Made by a program: the position numbers and the translations under genes | DNA from: Candidatus Bathyarchaeota archaeon | GTDB taxonomy: Archaea; Thermoproteota; Bathyarchaeia; Bathyarchaeales; Bathycorpusculaceae | Length of the DNA stretch: 64,000 nucleotides | NCBI GenBank assembly: GCA_026414485.1 | Contig: JAOAIX010000008.1 | Coordinates: 1-64,000, forward strand | Direction: 5' to 3' | The notes under the pieces: model-generated | What the model saw: only the letters and a program-made list of their open reading frames with translations | Database searches by the model: none | Told to the model about the DNA's origin: nothing | In this document: positions 46,197 to 54,963 of the stretch, one piece after another | Position numbering within the stretch: the first letter of the stretch is position 1 | Layout: the number at the start of each line of letters is the position of its first letter

Positions 46197-46445
46197 CTAC
46201 TTTGGCTTTCTGAATAGCTTGGCGTTTTGGTAGTCGCAGACGTATTGGAATCCCGCCTCAAGCAGCTTGACGGATTCTTCGAGTGTCCAGGCGACTTTGA
46301 CTGTGTAGTCTTGTTCGCCGAAGTCTACGAGCTGGGTGTAGCGCAGGGTGTTTTTGATATTTTCTGTGAGGGGATTGTTATCACGAATTTTACGCCTTTG
46401 CCTGGTTCGCCAGTTTCTTTGATTGCCCAGCCGTATATTTCGCAT
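46197..46445 (-). CDS. Small conserved-looking protein overlapping the kinase 3' end
   Basis: An 82-codon frame. The C-terminal 55 residues look like a compact protein: LVDFGEQDYTVKVAWTLEESVKLLEAGFQYVCDYQNAKLFRKPK. The pattern of an acidic amphipathic helix followed by LFRK resembles small archaeal proteins I have seen but cannot name. The only standard start is ATG 46445, which lies 120 bases inside the histidine kinase gene and adds an odd Arg-rich N-terminus. The protein may really begin at a non-standard codon near 46385. The function is unknown. Confidence 0.5.
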   Translation of the reverse strand: MRNIRLGNQRNWRTRQRRKIRDNNPLTENIKNTLRYTQLVDFGEQDYTVKVAWTLEESVKLLEAGFQYVCDYQNAKLFRKPK

Positions 46446-49400
46446 GCCTTTTTAATGAGGTAGAGTCCGTAGCCTGTGCCTTTTCCGAAGCCCTTTTGGA
46501 AAAGTTTCTCTTTTTCTTCGAATGTTATGCCTACGCCGTCATCTTCATAGATCAAGTCGACGAAGTTAGGTTGCTCTTTGAAGTAAATTTTTATTTTTGT
46601 GGTTTTTTCTCCGTATTTTAATGTGTTTTCAATTAAGTTACTGAAGAGCACGGATAACATTTGGTCGGATAACACTTGAAGACCTTTAACTTCGTTTTGC
46701 AGTTTTATTCCTTTGAAGTCAGGAAATAGCGCGGCAGCATCGTCGAATGCTTTACCGACGTCTATCATCTCGAATTTTTGGCTACCTAGCGATTGATAGA
46801 TTGTGGCGATCTCCAATATTCGTTCAATTGTGCCGGTGGCAGCGGCGATTTTGTCTAGGTATTTTTCGGCGTCTTGGCCTTTTATTATGTTTTTTATGAG
46901 GTACAAGTTTCCTTTGATTGTTGTGAGCTTGTTTTTTACGTCGTGGCGGGTGAAGTCTTCGATTGTTTGTAGTTTTTCTTCGAGTGTTTTTAGTTCGGTA
47001 ATGTCGTCAAGTGCAAGAATTAAGCCTTCAGGCTTTTTTTCAGGAGTCAAATATTGTTGAATCCGCATTTGATATGTGCAGTGGGCCATTTGGACTTCAA
47101 GCCTAACTTTTTTGCCTTTCGCTGCTGCGACCAGTGCATTGGCGAATTCTTCATGAGGGATTCCTAAGCGTATATCTGTTATAGGTCGACCGACGTCGGA
47201 GGGCAGAAGTTTCATTAAAGCTTCAGCTGCGTTGTTAAAGCGTCTTACTCTGTAATCGTCATTCACAATAACGACAGCTGTGTTAATATTAGTCATCAAA
47301 TTGTTCAAATCGCTGTTTAGTAAAGTAAGGGTTTCATTTCGCGCCCTAAGTTCATCATTTAGTGTCTTTAGCTCTTCGTTGGCTGAGCTTAACTCTTCTT
47401 TGGCAGTTTCTAGCTCTTCATTGGTGGTTAAAAGTTCTTCATTGGTTGACTGAAGTTCTTCGTTTGTAGAACGTAATTCTTCTTCTATGCTTTTTTGTTG
47501 TTCAAGGGTGCTACGTAGCATCTCTTTGGTGTAGGCTAACTCGTCCTCCAGCTCTTTGAGATATTGGTCTTTGTCGGTGCCTCTTTTGTAGTCGGTAATT
47601 TCTTTCGTATAGGGACTTGAGAGCACGGACATTGTGACGAGAAATAGATGTTTGTCGCTTATTGATGTTAAGAAAGGTTTTACTTGAATGTTTAATGTCT
47701 TTTTTTGTTTGTCTTTTTCCAAGAACGCTAATGCTTTACCGGTAACGTTGCGGGTTTTTGCCTCAAGAAAAGCTGTTGTTAACGCAGGTCTGAGTTCTTC
47801 TCGGATAACTTTAGAGACATTAAGGCTTGCTACGCCTGTTTCTAAAGAGACGTATGGACTTACGTTTCCGCGGAGGGCGAGAATGTCCATGTTCTCATTA
47901 ATAACTATTGTAGGGGGAGCATAGTCAGCTATCAGGTTATTGTCAACTTCCAATAACAGTTTCGTTACGTCAACGTTCGTAGGAGTCGGCAGCGTCGGTT
48001 TCTCGACTGTAAATGTGGAGGGTTGCCAAGTGTCTGTTTTGAGGGCGGCGGCTACGCTTCTTTTTATGAAAATACTTGTTGACGCTACTTGTTCAAACAG
48101 ATTTGTTTGTTTGCCCACTGTTTCGGATTCGCCTAACACGAGAAAGCCGTTTGGGTTTAGTGCACGGTGGCACGTAGCAATTACTTTTTCCTGGGTGGGT
48201 TTATCAAAATAGATGAGGAGGTTACGACAGAAAATTATGTCCATTCCTGAAAAGGGTATGTCCCTTGTTAGGTCATGTTTGGCAAACAGGCACATTTCTC
48301 TTATTTTTTTGGAAATCTCGTATCCATCTTTTGTGGTCGTAAAAAATTTCTCTAGTCTGTCTTGAGAAATGTCTCTGTTTATGCTTTTTGGGTAGATTCC
48401 TCTGCGGGCTTTATTCACGTTTTTCTCGTTGACGTCAGTTCCATAGATCTGGACTTGTTTGTCAGTATGTCCTGTTTCTTCTAAGAACTCCATCAAGGCA
48501 ATGGCTAATGAGTAGACTTCTTCGCCGCTAGAACATGCAGGAACCCAAATGCGAATAGGTTGACCACTTACTTTACTTTTGATAATTGCCGGCAAGACAG
48601 TTGCTTTTAAAACTTGGAAAGCGCGAGGCTCTCTGAAAAACTTAGTTACAGAAATCAGCAAATCACTATATAACATGTACAGTTCATCTTTATCTTTCCT
48701 TAAAGTGTCAACATATTTTTCGAGGCTTCCGATGTTACTCAGTAGCATTCGTCGATTAATTCGCCGTTCAATTGTAGACCTTCGATAATTAGCAAAATCT
48801 ACATTGAAAAAAGTTTGTAGTAAAGCAAAAACATCGCTCAATGCATGTTCAGGTAGAGCTAAATCTTGAGACACTGCATTGGGACGGTTCATATTTGGTC
48901 GCTGTGAAATTCGGTTCAGTTCGTGTGCAATTTTCTCTGGAGAAAGAACTAAATCTACGACTCCGGCGTCTATGGCGTTTTTGGGCATGTCAGGAAATTG
49001 ACAAGTCGCGGGGTCTTGTACAATTGTTAAACCGCCTGAAGCCTTTATGCATTGTAACCCTTCGGTGCCGTCATCGCCTGTCCCTGACAAGACTATGCCT
49101 ATGGGGAATACGTTCTGTTCAGACGCCAAAGACTGCATAAACGCGTCTATTATTTTTTGGAGCCTCTGCTTTTCTTGAAGATGCAGAACTCCATTTTTTA
49201 TAGTTAACACTTTAGCGGGAGGATTAACGTAGATACAGTTTGATTGTATATTTAAACCGTTTTGAGCCACCTGAACAGGTATGCCAGTCACTGTGGATAA
49301 TATGTCAGGCAATAAAGTTCTCTGGCTTGGAGAGAGATGCTGAATAATTATTACCGCTAAAGAAAATTTTTCATCCAACTTTTTTACAAGTTCTTTTAAA

Positions 49401-49516
49401 GCGTTCAAACCACCCGCTGAAGCACCAACAGCCACAACTGCAACGCCGCGATCACCTAAATTAACATCAGTCACGTCCTTTTTTGCTTCCCCAACTGCTT
49501 TTTCCCCAGAGCTCAA
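46325..49516 (-). CDS. CheB-CheR-PAS histidine kinase hybrid
   Basis: A 1063-residue signalling protein. Order: CheB methylesterase (about 25-205; active residues in GASAGGL, QHLSPSQ and GTGDDGTEG), CheR methyltransferase (about 225-490; STIERRINRRM, ACSSGEEVYSLAI, CRNLLIYF), a PAS-like segment, a long coiled coil of repeated EELxSTNEEL units (about 650-770), a PAS domain (about 775-880), the phospho-acceptor motif RHDVKNKLTTIKGN near 897, and a HATPase domain (NLIENTLKYG, DDGVGI, GTGYGLYL). No membrane helix, so it senses in the cytoplasm. TTG start behind GGAGGGG. It follows a REC-PAS gene. Confidence 0.93.
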   Translation of the reverse strand: MSSGEKAVGEAKKDVTDVNLGDRGVAVVAVGASAGGLNALKELVKKLDEKFSLAVIIIQHLSPSQRTLLPDILSTVTGIPVQVAQNGLNIQSNCIYVNPPAKVLTIKNGVLHLQEKQRLQKIIDAFMQSLASEQNVFPIGIVLSGTGDDGTEGLQCIKASGGLTIVQDPATCQFPDMPKNAIDAGVVDLVLSPEKIAHELNRISQRPNMNRPNAVSQDLALPEHALSDVFALLQTFFNVDFANYRRSTIERRINRRMLLSNIGSLEKYVDTLRKDKDELYMLYSDLLISVTKFFREPRAFQVLKATVLPAIIKSKVSGQPIRIWVPACSSGEEVYSLAIALMEFLEETGHTDKQVQIYGTDVNEKNVNKARRGIYPKSINRDISQDRLEKFFTTTKDGYEISKKIREMCLFAKHDLTRDIPFSGMDIIFCRNLLIYFDKPTQEKVIATCHRALNPNGFLVLGESETVGKQTNLFEQVASTSIFIKRSVAAALKTDTWQPSTFTVEKPTLPTPTNVDVTKLLLEVDNNLIADYAPPTIVINENMDILALRGNVSPYVSLETGVASLNVSKVIREELRPALTTAFLEAKTRNVTGKALAFLEKDKQKKTLNIQVKPFLTSISDKHLFLVTMSVLSSPYTKEITDYKRGTDKDQYLKELEDELAYTKEMLRSTLEQQKSIEEELRSTNEELQSTNEELLTTNEELETAKEELSSANEELKTLNDELRARNETLTLLNSDLNNLMTNINTAVVIVNDDYRVRRFNNAAEALMKLLPSDVGRPITDIRLGIPHEEFANALVAAAKGKKVRLEVQMAHCTYQMRIQQYLTPEKKPEGLILALDDITELKTLEEKLQTIEDFTRHDVKNKLTTIKGNLYLIKNIIKGQDAEKYLDKIAAATGTIERILEIATIYQSLGSQKFEMIDVGKAFDDAAALFPDFKGIKLQNEVKGLQVLSDQMLSVLFSNLIENTLKYGEKTTKIKIYFKEQPNFVDLIYEDDGVGITFEEKEKLFQKGFGKGTGYGLYLIKKACEIYGWAIKETGEPGKGVKFVITIPSQKISKTPCATPSS

Positions 49517-49604
49517 TTTGCTTCCCCTCCCCTCTCCAAAAGGTTGTAAAGCTGAACCTTAATTACCACTTAAAGCGGCAGGTTCACCTATTTTTACTTG
49601 AACG

Positions 49605-50363
49605 CTATTTTTCAGGTATATCTTTCGCAAACCTGAATATTGCTTTTTGCCCGCTTCGTTTCGTAGCCACAAGGGTGACTTCAACAGGAAAAGTGGTGCC
49701 ATCTTTGCGTCTTTGCACTCCCTCAAAAAAGACTTGCTGCCCTGTAAGGGTTTTGAGCAAAAGTTCATTGTCCACTTTGTAAGTGCCAGCTTCAAGGTCC
49801 TTTATGTTCATCGCCAGCAACTCTTCACGCGTGTAACCGACGCTTGTACAGGCTTGTGGGTTAACATCTAAAATTCGTCCCTCTAAGTCATGGATAAAAA
49901 TGGCGACTGGGCAATGCTCCAGTATCAAACGACAAATCCGTTCATTCTCCTCAAAAGCAGACTTCATTTTAGCTCGTTCAATAGCGCCACGAATAACATG
50001 TACAAGCTCAGCGTAAACCGTACTTGGCTTGCCATGTTTGTTAACATAGCCGTCAGCCCCCAAATTAAGCGCTTTAATAGCTATTTCTTCTCTGCCCTTC
50101 CCAGTAAAAATTACAAAAGGCAGGCCATAGAAGCGTTGGCGAAATTCCACAAGAAACTGTAAGCCGTCCTTTGGAGACATTTCATAATCTGAAACAACAA
50201 CATCGTATTTCTGTGAATCTAACTTACTGAAAGCCTCATCCACGGACAAAGCAGTATCAACCTTAAAGCCACCATCCAACTCCAAAAGATCCTTAGAAAC
50301 ATCAAGAAAAGCGGCGTCATCATCCACGTGTAAAACCCGAATAACAGAAGTACCACCAAACAT
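49605..50363 (-). CDS. Response regulator REC-PAS protein
   Basis: A 252-residue protein. The REC domain (about 8-125) has the acidic pair in VLHVDDD, the phosphorylated Asp in VVVSDYEMSPKDG, the switch Thr in FVIFTGKG, and the lysine in GYVNKHG. A PAS domain follows (about 140-250: IFIHDLEGRILDVNPQACTSVGYTREELL). There is no DNA-binding output domain, as in many archaeal response regulators. A TATA box 25 bases upstream of the ATG suggests a leaderless mRNA. It precedes the CheB-CheR kinase by 88 bases on the same strand, so the two likely form a signalling pair. Confidence 0.92.
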   Translation of the reverse strand: MFGGTSVIRVLHVDDDAAFLDVSKDLLELDGGFKVDTALSVDEAFSKLDSQKYDVVVSDYEMSPKDGLQFLVEFRQRFYGLPFVIFTGKGREEIAIKALNLGADGYVNKHGKPSTVYAELVHVIRGAIERAKMKSAFEENERICRLILEHCPVAIFIHDLEGRILDVNPQACTSVGYTREELLAMNIKDLEAGTYKVDNELLLKTLTGQQVFFEGVQRRKDGTTFPVEVTLVATKRSGQKAIFRFAKDIPEK

Positions 50364-50382
50364 TTGAGTCTTCTTCGCTCCA

Positions 50383-50393
50383 TTATTTAAACG
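50383..50393 (-). promoter_or_regulatory. TATA box, leaderless promoter of the REC-PAS/kinase operon
   Basis: The minus strand reads CGTTTAAATAA, centred 25 bases from the ATG at 50363. No Shine-Dalgarno precedes that ATG. Confidence 0.55.
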
Positions 50394-50622
50394 GCGAACT
50401 TTGTATAAAGATAGCCGAACGCGATATATAATAATTCACTATATGTTCATATTTGTATAAAACTAGTCACTTAAAGGTAAACCACTACTTAAAATAAAAA
50501 AGAGCGTAGTGATGTCAACGTAACCTTCTATGGCCTGACACTTTCAAAAGCTACCAAACATTCTCTGGTTTTATTCAGGACGCAAAAAAGGAGAAACAAA
50601 AACAGAGGCGCTTTTAGTCTGC

Positions 50623-51837
50623 CTATATGTTCTGTCGTAGTTTTTTTGCTATTTGGTCGATGAACTCTTCAGTGTAAACTTGCCTGTTTTGAGGACTTGG
50701 AGTAGCAACAGCCATCAAATCACTAGTCAAAACGCCGCTTTCCACAGTTTCAAGCGCCGCCTCTTCTAGTTTAGAGGCGAAAGCCACAACCTCTGGCGTT
50801 TTGTCTAGGGCTCCTCTCTTTTTGAGGGCACCTGTCCACGCGAAAATCAAAGCCATGGGATTAGTGGAGGTTTTTTCACCCTTCAAATATTTGTAGTAGT
50901 GTTTCTGAACCGTGCCATGAGAAGCTTCATACTCATAGTACCCTTCTGGGCTAACCAGAACAGAAGTCATCATCGCAAGACTACCATAAGCTGAGCCCAC
51001 CATGTCGCTCATCACATCACCATCGTAGTTTTTACATGCCCAAAGCAGCCCACCTTCAGTTTTCATTACCCGCGCCACCGCATCGTCTATAAGCGTAAAG
51101 AAATAGTGGAGACCTTCTTGCTCAAATTTTATTTTCCAATTACTCAGGTACTCCTCTTCAAATATACGGCGAAACTGCGCATCGTAAGTTTTAGAGATCG
51201 TATCTTTGGCACCAAACCATACATGCAACTTCTGGTCGTAAGCATATGTAAAACAAGCCTTAGCAAAACTTGCTATTGATTTGTCAGTGTTATGGATACC
51301 TTGGATTACACCAGGCCCTCTAAATTCTTGGACAAGCCCTCGCCACAACTCTCTGCCAGTACTGCTTGTGAAAACCAACTCAGCTTTACCCGCTTCTAAA
51401 ACTCGGTATTCACAGTTTTTATAGACGTCACCATAGGCATGTCTCCCAATGTGAATGGGCTTTTTCCACGAACGCACCGCAGGCGGAATATTCTTAGCAA
51501 TAATAGGCGCCCTAAAAACAGTGCCGTCCAACACAGCCCTAATGGTACCGTTTGGACTTGGCCACTCCTCCTTGAGATTATACTCTTTTACACGATCCTT
51601 ATTGGGAGTTATCGTGGCACATTTCACACCGACACCATGTTTCTTTATAGCTTCTGCCGCCTGCAAAGTTATTTTGTCACCAGTTTCATCTCTCTTTTTA
51701 AGTTGAAGATCATAATACTCAACCTCTAGGTCAAGGTAAGGCAAAAGAAGTTTGTCTTTGACCATTTTCCACATTACACGGGTCATTTCGTCCCCGTCTA
51801 TCTCAACGATTTTGTTCTTCATCCTAATTTTTCCCAT
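50623..51837 (-). CDS. icd: NADP-type isocitrate dehydrogenase (eukaryotic-like subfamily)
   Basis: A 404-residue isocitrate dehydrogenase that makes 2-oxoglutarate, CO2 and NADPH. Motifs: [13 protein letters not shown] at the start, [39 protein letters not shown], the catalytic/metal region [21 protein letters not shown], and [18 protein letters not shown]...[14 protein letters not shown]. This is the dimeric type II subfamily of eukaryotes and some bacteria, unlike the type I enzyme common in archaea. ATG 51837 has AGGTG six bases upstream; 51861 is also in frame. The 2-oxoglutarate formed could feed the glutamate synthase at the left edge. Confidence 0.95.
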   Translation of the reverse strand: MGKIRMKNKIVEIDGDEMTRVMWKMVKDKLLLPYLDLEVEYYDLQLKKRDETGDKITLQAAEAIKKHGVGVKCATITPNKDRVKEYNLKEEWPSPNGTIRAVLDGTVFRAPIIAKNIPPAVRSWKKPIHIGRHAYGDVYKNCEYRVLEAGKAELVFTSSTGRELWRGLVQEFRGPGVIQGIHNTDKSIASFAKACFTYAYDQKLHVWFGAKDTISKTYDAQFRRIFEEEYLSNWKIKFEQEGLHYFFTLIDDAVARVMKTEGGLLWACKNYDGDVMSDMVGSAYGSLAMMTSVLVSPEGYYEYEASHGTVQKHYYKYLKGEKTSTNPMALIFAWTGALKKRGALDKTPEVVAFASKLEEAALETVESGVLTSDLMAVATPSPQNRQVYTEEFIDQIAKKLRQNI

Positions 51838-52041
51838 TCCACACACCTCAACAGCAGACAACTCATATGAAAGACAGGTAAATCCTCGTTACCCAAAGAC
51901 GACGTCTTTAGCAAAACCTTTCTGCCTTTGGCATATATAAAAAGTTGTTCACTCTAAAGCTAAAAGTCAAGTTCACAGTTACTTACTAAAAAGAGGAGCA
52001 GCAAGTTGGTTCTTGCTAAATTCTAGACGCGTGATGTTTAA

Positions 52042-52362
52042 CTAAAAACCAAATAACCCCTTGTTTTTTGCCGAGTTTTCACCATGTTCATGCTCACTTT
52101 CTTCAGAGATATGATGGGCCACATGAATGCCTAAACCTGTTGCAGCCCCCGCTGAAAGCCCCAAAAGCAGATTTGTAAGCCAAACATACTGTGCAGAGTT
52201 AAACAACGTGATTACCACCAATATGTCAAAAATCACCGAGATAGCAAGGTAACCATAACACCACGTTTTGACGCTTACACCTCTTGGCTGGTTAATTCCA
52301 ATTCCTACGAGGAAACCAAACATTACAAGGAAACCAATTAACGCGTAAATCCAATCGTACAT
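52042..52362 (-). CDS. Small membrane protein with three helices and His-rich tail
   Basis: A 106-residue protein with three predicted membrane helices (about 5-22, 32-52 and 58-80) followed by a soluble tail with HVAHHISEESEHEHGEN, rich in His and Glu, which could bind a metal. The start ATG follows GGGTGAGG. I do not recognise the family. It stands between isocitrate dehydrogenase and a divergent radical SAM gene. Confidence 0.7.
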   Translation of the reverse strand: MYDWIYALIGFLVMFGFLVGIGINQPRGVSVKTWCYGYLAISVIFDILVVITLFNSAQYVWLTNLLLGLSAGAATGLGIHVAHHISEESEHEHGENSAKNKGLFGF

Positions 52363-52524
52363 ACCGCCTCACCCTGTTGAATTTGATAATACTTTCTCCA
52401 CGCCAATTTAATAGGTTATTGTATCTTCCTTTTGCAACCAAAGGGGCACCAAACAAAACGGTTTGATTGTTTTTAACCACTATCTTTTTTACTCAACTTT
52501 CCTGTAATAACCATACACAGTCGG

Positions 52525-54615
52525 GTGATTACAGTTACAATATTTGACGAAAGACACTGCCACAAATGGGCTCTTCTTCTCAACCAGAGAAAAGAAAAAC
52601 TCAACAGTCTCTTAGAGGCAACAAACAAACAAGACTATGCAACTGCAAAACAGTTATTTAAAGAGGTCTTTTACGGAATTTCAGGTAAAAACGCTGACCC
52701 AGGAATGATGGGTTCACTGCTTTACCACATGGCTATGGTAACCAAAATGGAAACAGAAACACGTATTCTTCTGGAAGAATTAAAAGTGTCTGCGCCTAAC
52801 GTCGAGGAAAATTTGTGGAGGTTTTTTGATGAATTCACCTCAGACGCTAAAGAACTCACAAAGACGCTGGCGCTCACCTTAGACTCTAAAGTCATTGCTG
52901 AAAAACCAAGTTTAACCACAAACGAAAAAATTACCCTGTTTACATATTTGAACGAAAAAACCCGCTCAGTCGCAAACGTACTTGAGAAGCAAAACTTGAA
53001 CGCTACAGCTAACGTGGAGGCCCTCTTTCAAGAGTGGGCAAAACAAATTGTGGAGACCCGTCTGCGGCAAGAATACGAAACAATAAAAGGATTACTAACG
53101 CTGGCGGCGTTATCCAAAACTGTAGGCACACCACAGTTAAAGACAGCTATGGCGAAAATCCAAGATAAATTTGGTCAAGAAACCGTCAACATCGCCCTCA
53201 ACGTCACACTTAAGGTGGGGTTGAGAAGAGAAAAACTCCAATCCATCATGTTTAGTGACCACTACATAAACTACAACATGAACATGGAAACGTTAGATGG
53301 ACACATGGAATTCCTAAACTGCCCCATCCATGGCGCTCATAAGTACATAGGCGAAAAAATAGGCATAAATAATGAGGTAACTTCGCTTTTTTGTACCCAT
53401 TTTTGTTTTGCCCACGCCAAAGCCATGCTAGAAACAGTTCTGCCGTTTCCATTTAAGTTAACACACCCACAGCAGATGGCTACTGAGGGAAAATGTGACT
53501 TTTACATTAAACTGGGACATTCCCCCAACGCAACAAACACAGAGAAATATGTTCCACTTGTAATTTCTTGGAACATTACGCGAAAATGCAACTTGAAATG
53601 TGCCCACTGCTACATAAACTCAGTTGAAACCAACTATAAAGACGAACTGACCACCGAGGAAGGCAAACGTCTTATTGACCAAATCTGCGAAGTCAGTCGA
53701 CCGCTACTTATACTCAGCGGAGGCGAACCACTCCTAAGAGAAGACGTTTACGAACTCATCCAGTACGGCACTAAAAAAGGTCTCCGTATGGGTTTAGGTA
53801 GCAACGGTGCACTCATAGACAATACGGTAGCAAAAAAACTCAAAGAAGCAGGCATAAAAACAGTATCCATAAGCATTGATTCACACGTACCAGAGAAACA
53901 TGACGAATTCCGCGGTGTAAAAGGTTCATGGGAAAAGGCCGTCAACGCTATTAAAGCATTAAAAGAAACAGACATAATAGTGCAAGTAAACACCACGTTA
54001 ACACAACAAAACTACAACGAAATAGACGACATAATGACGCTAGCAGAAAAAATAGGCGTCGAAAACTTTCACCTATTCTTCCTTGTACCCACAGGGCGAG
54101 GTAAAAAACTCGAAGATATATCCCCCTCCATGTACGAAAAAATGATTATCAACACATTTGCAAAAACTGGTCGACACAAACTCAACGTTAAACCTTCATG
54201 TGCTCCACAATTCATGCGTATCGCAAAAGACATGAACTTAGATATGCGACAGTGGATACGCGGCTGCATGTCTGGACTTTACTACTGCAGGATCTATTCA
54301 AACGGCGAAGTCACACCTTGCCCTTACCTCCCAATTAAACTGGGAAACATACGCGAAAAACCTTTCAAAGAAATATGGTTCAACACTGAAGTCTTCAAAA
54401 AAATACGTGACTTCAACGCTCTCAAAGGAAGATGCGGCGAATGCGAACATAAAAGCATATGTGGAGGCTGCCGAGCCCGAGCCTATGGTCTCTCAAGCGA
54501 CTTTATTGACTATTGTGGAGACCTGCACGAACCTTCTGAATTAAGAGGCGACTATCTCAAAGAAGATCCATGGTGTATTTACCAGCCAAAAAAGGCAGAT
54601 ACAACCCGAAAGTAA
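52525..54615 (+). CDS. Radical SAM/SPASM enzyme with ATC-hydrolase-like N-terminal domain
   Basis: A 696-residue fusion. Residues 1-250 are mostly helical and unrecognised. Residues about 255-330 (FLNCPIHGAHKYIGE, LFCTHFCFAHAKAM, TEGKCDFYIKL; Cys 266, 290, 294, 324) resemble the L-2-amino-thiazoline-4-carboxylate hydrolase family. The radical SAM core has CNLKCAHC (Cys 355, 359, 362) and SGGEPLLRE. A C-terminal SPASM region holds extra cysteines (CMSGLYYCRIYSNGEVTPCPY, CGECEHKSICGGC) for auxiliary Fe-S clusters, as in heme-pathway (AhbC/AhbD, NirJ) and peptide-modifying enzymes. The start is a GTG with no clear ribosome-binding site. The substrate is unknown. Confidence 0.85.
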   Translation: MITVTIFDERHCHKWALLLNQRKEKLNSLLEATNKQDYATAKQLFKEVFYGISGKNADPGMMGSLLYHMAMVTKMETETRILLEELKVSAPNVEENLWRFFDEFTSDAKELTKTLALTLDSKVIAEKPSLTTNEKITLFTYLNEKTRSVANVLEKQNLNATANVEALFQEWAKQIVETRLRQEYETIKGLLTLAALSKTVGTPQLKTAMAKIQDKFGQETVNIALNVTLKVGLRREKLQSIMFSDHYINYNMNMETLDGHMEFLNCPIHGAHKYIGEKIGINNEVTSLFCTHFCFAHAKAMLETVLPFPFKLTHPQQMATEGKCDFYIKLGHSPNATNTEKYVPLVISWNITRKCNLKCAHCYINSVETNYKDELTTEEGKRLIDQICEVSRPLLILSGGEPLLREDVYELIQYGTKKGLRMGLGSNGALIDNTVAKKLKEAGIKTVSISIDSHVPEKHDEFRGVKGSWEKAVNAIKALKETDIIVQVNTTLTQQNYNEIDDIMTLAEKIGVENFHLFFLVPTGRGKKLEDISPSMYEKMIINTFAKTGRHKLNVKPSCAPQFMRIAKDMNLDMRQWIRGCMSGLYYCRIYSNGEVTPCPYLPIKLGNIREKPFKEIWFNTEVFKKIRDFNALKGRCGECEHKSICGGCRARAYGLSSDFIDYCGDLHEPSELRGDYLKEDPWCIYQPKKADTTRK

Positions 54616-54724
54616 TTTTCAAAAGCGACAACAAGAAATACCTGCTGCATATCTGCAAAACACTTTGAGAAACATATTTAAGCGCTGATAATTCACCAAA
54701 TAGAAATCTGGAGGAGAGGTTGTA

Positions 54725-54868
54725 GTGGCGCCTGCTACTAAACTAAAAATAGCGAAAGGGGCGCTATATGAGTGGACAAAAGAGAAACCTATTCGCGTAA
54801 AAAAAAGAAGCATGGTTACTGCAAAGTTGCCGCTCACCTACACAGGTACACCCTCGCCCGTTAATTGA
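54725..54868 (+). CDS. Small basic 47-residue protein
   Basis: GTG at 54725 stands five bases after GGAGGAGAGG, and a TATA-like CATATTTAAG (54673-54682) gives a short leader. The frame encodes 47 residues (ATKLKIAKGALYEWTKEK, then IRVKKRSMVTAKLPL) ending at TGA. It is Lys-rich, has no cysteines, and I do not recognise it. Strong promoter and ribosome-binding signals are the evidence that it is a gene. It lies between the radical SAM gene and the transporter operon. Confidence 0.6.
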   Translation: MAPATKLKIAKGALYEWTKEKPIRVKKRSMVTAKLPLTYTGTPSPVN

Positions 54869-54963
54869 AGCAGTTGGGACACTCTGTGCAGCATTTAACA
54901 ACTCAAGGGGTTTAGGAAAAAATTATTTAACAAAAAAGTAAAAATTAGGAGGAAAACCGCGAA

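Noticed and set aside
50500-50580. A second C/D box RNA candidate (GTGATGT and CCTGA)
   Set aside because: Only one degenerate C box and one D box, with no internal boxes and no terminal stem.
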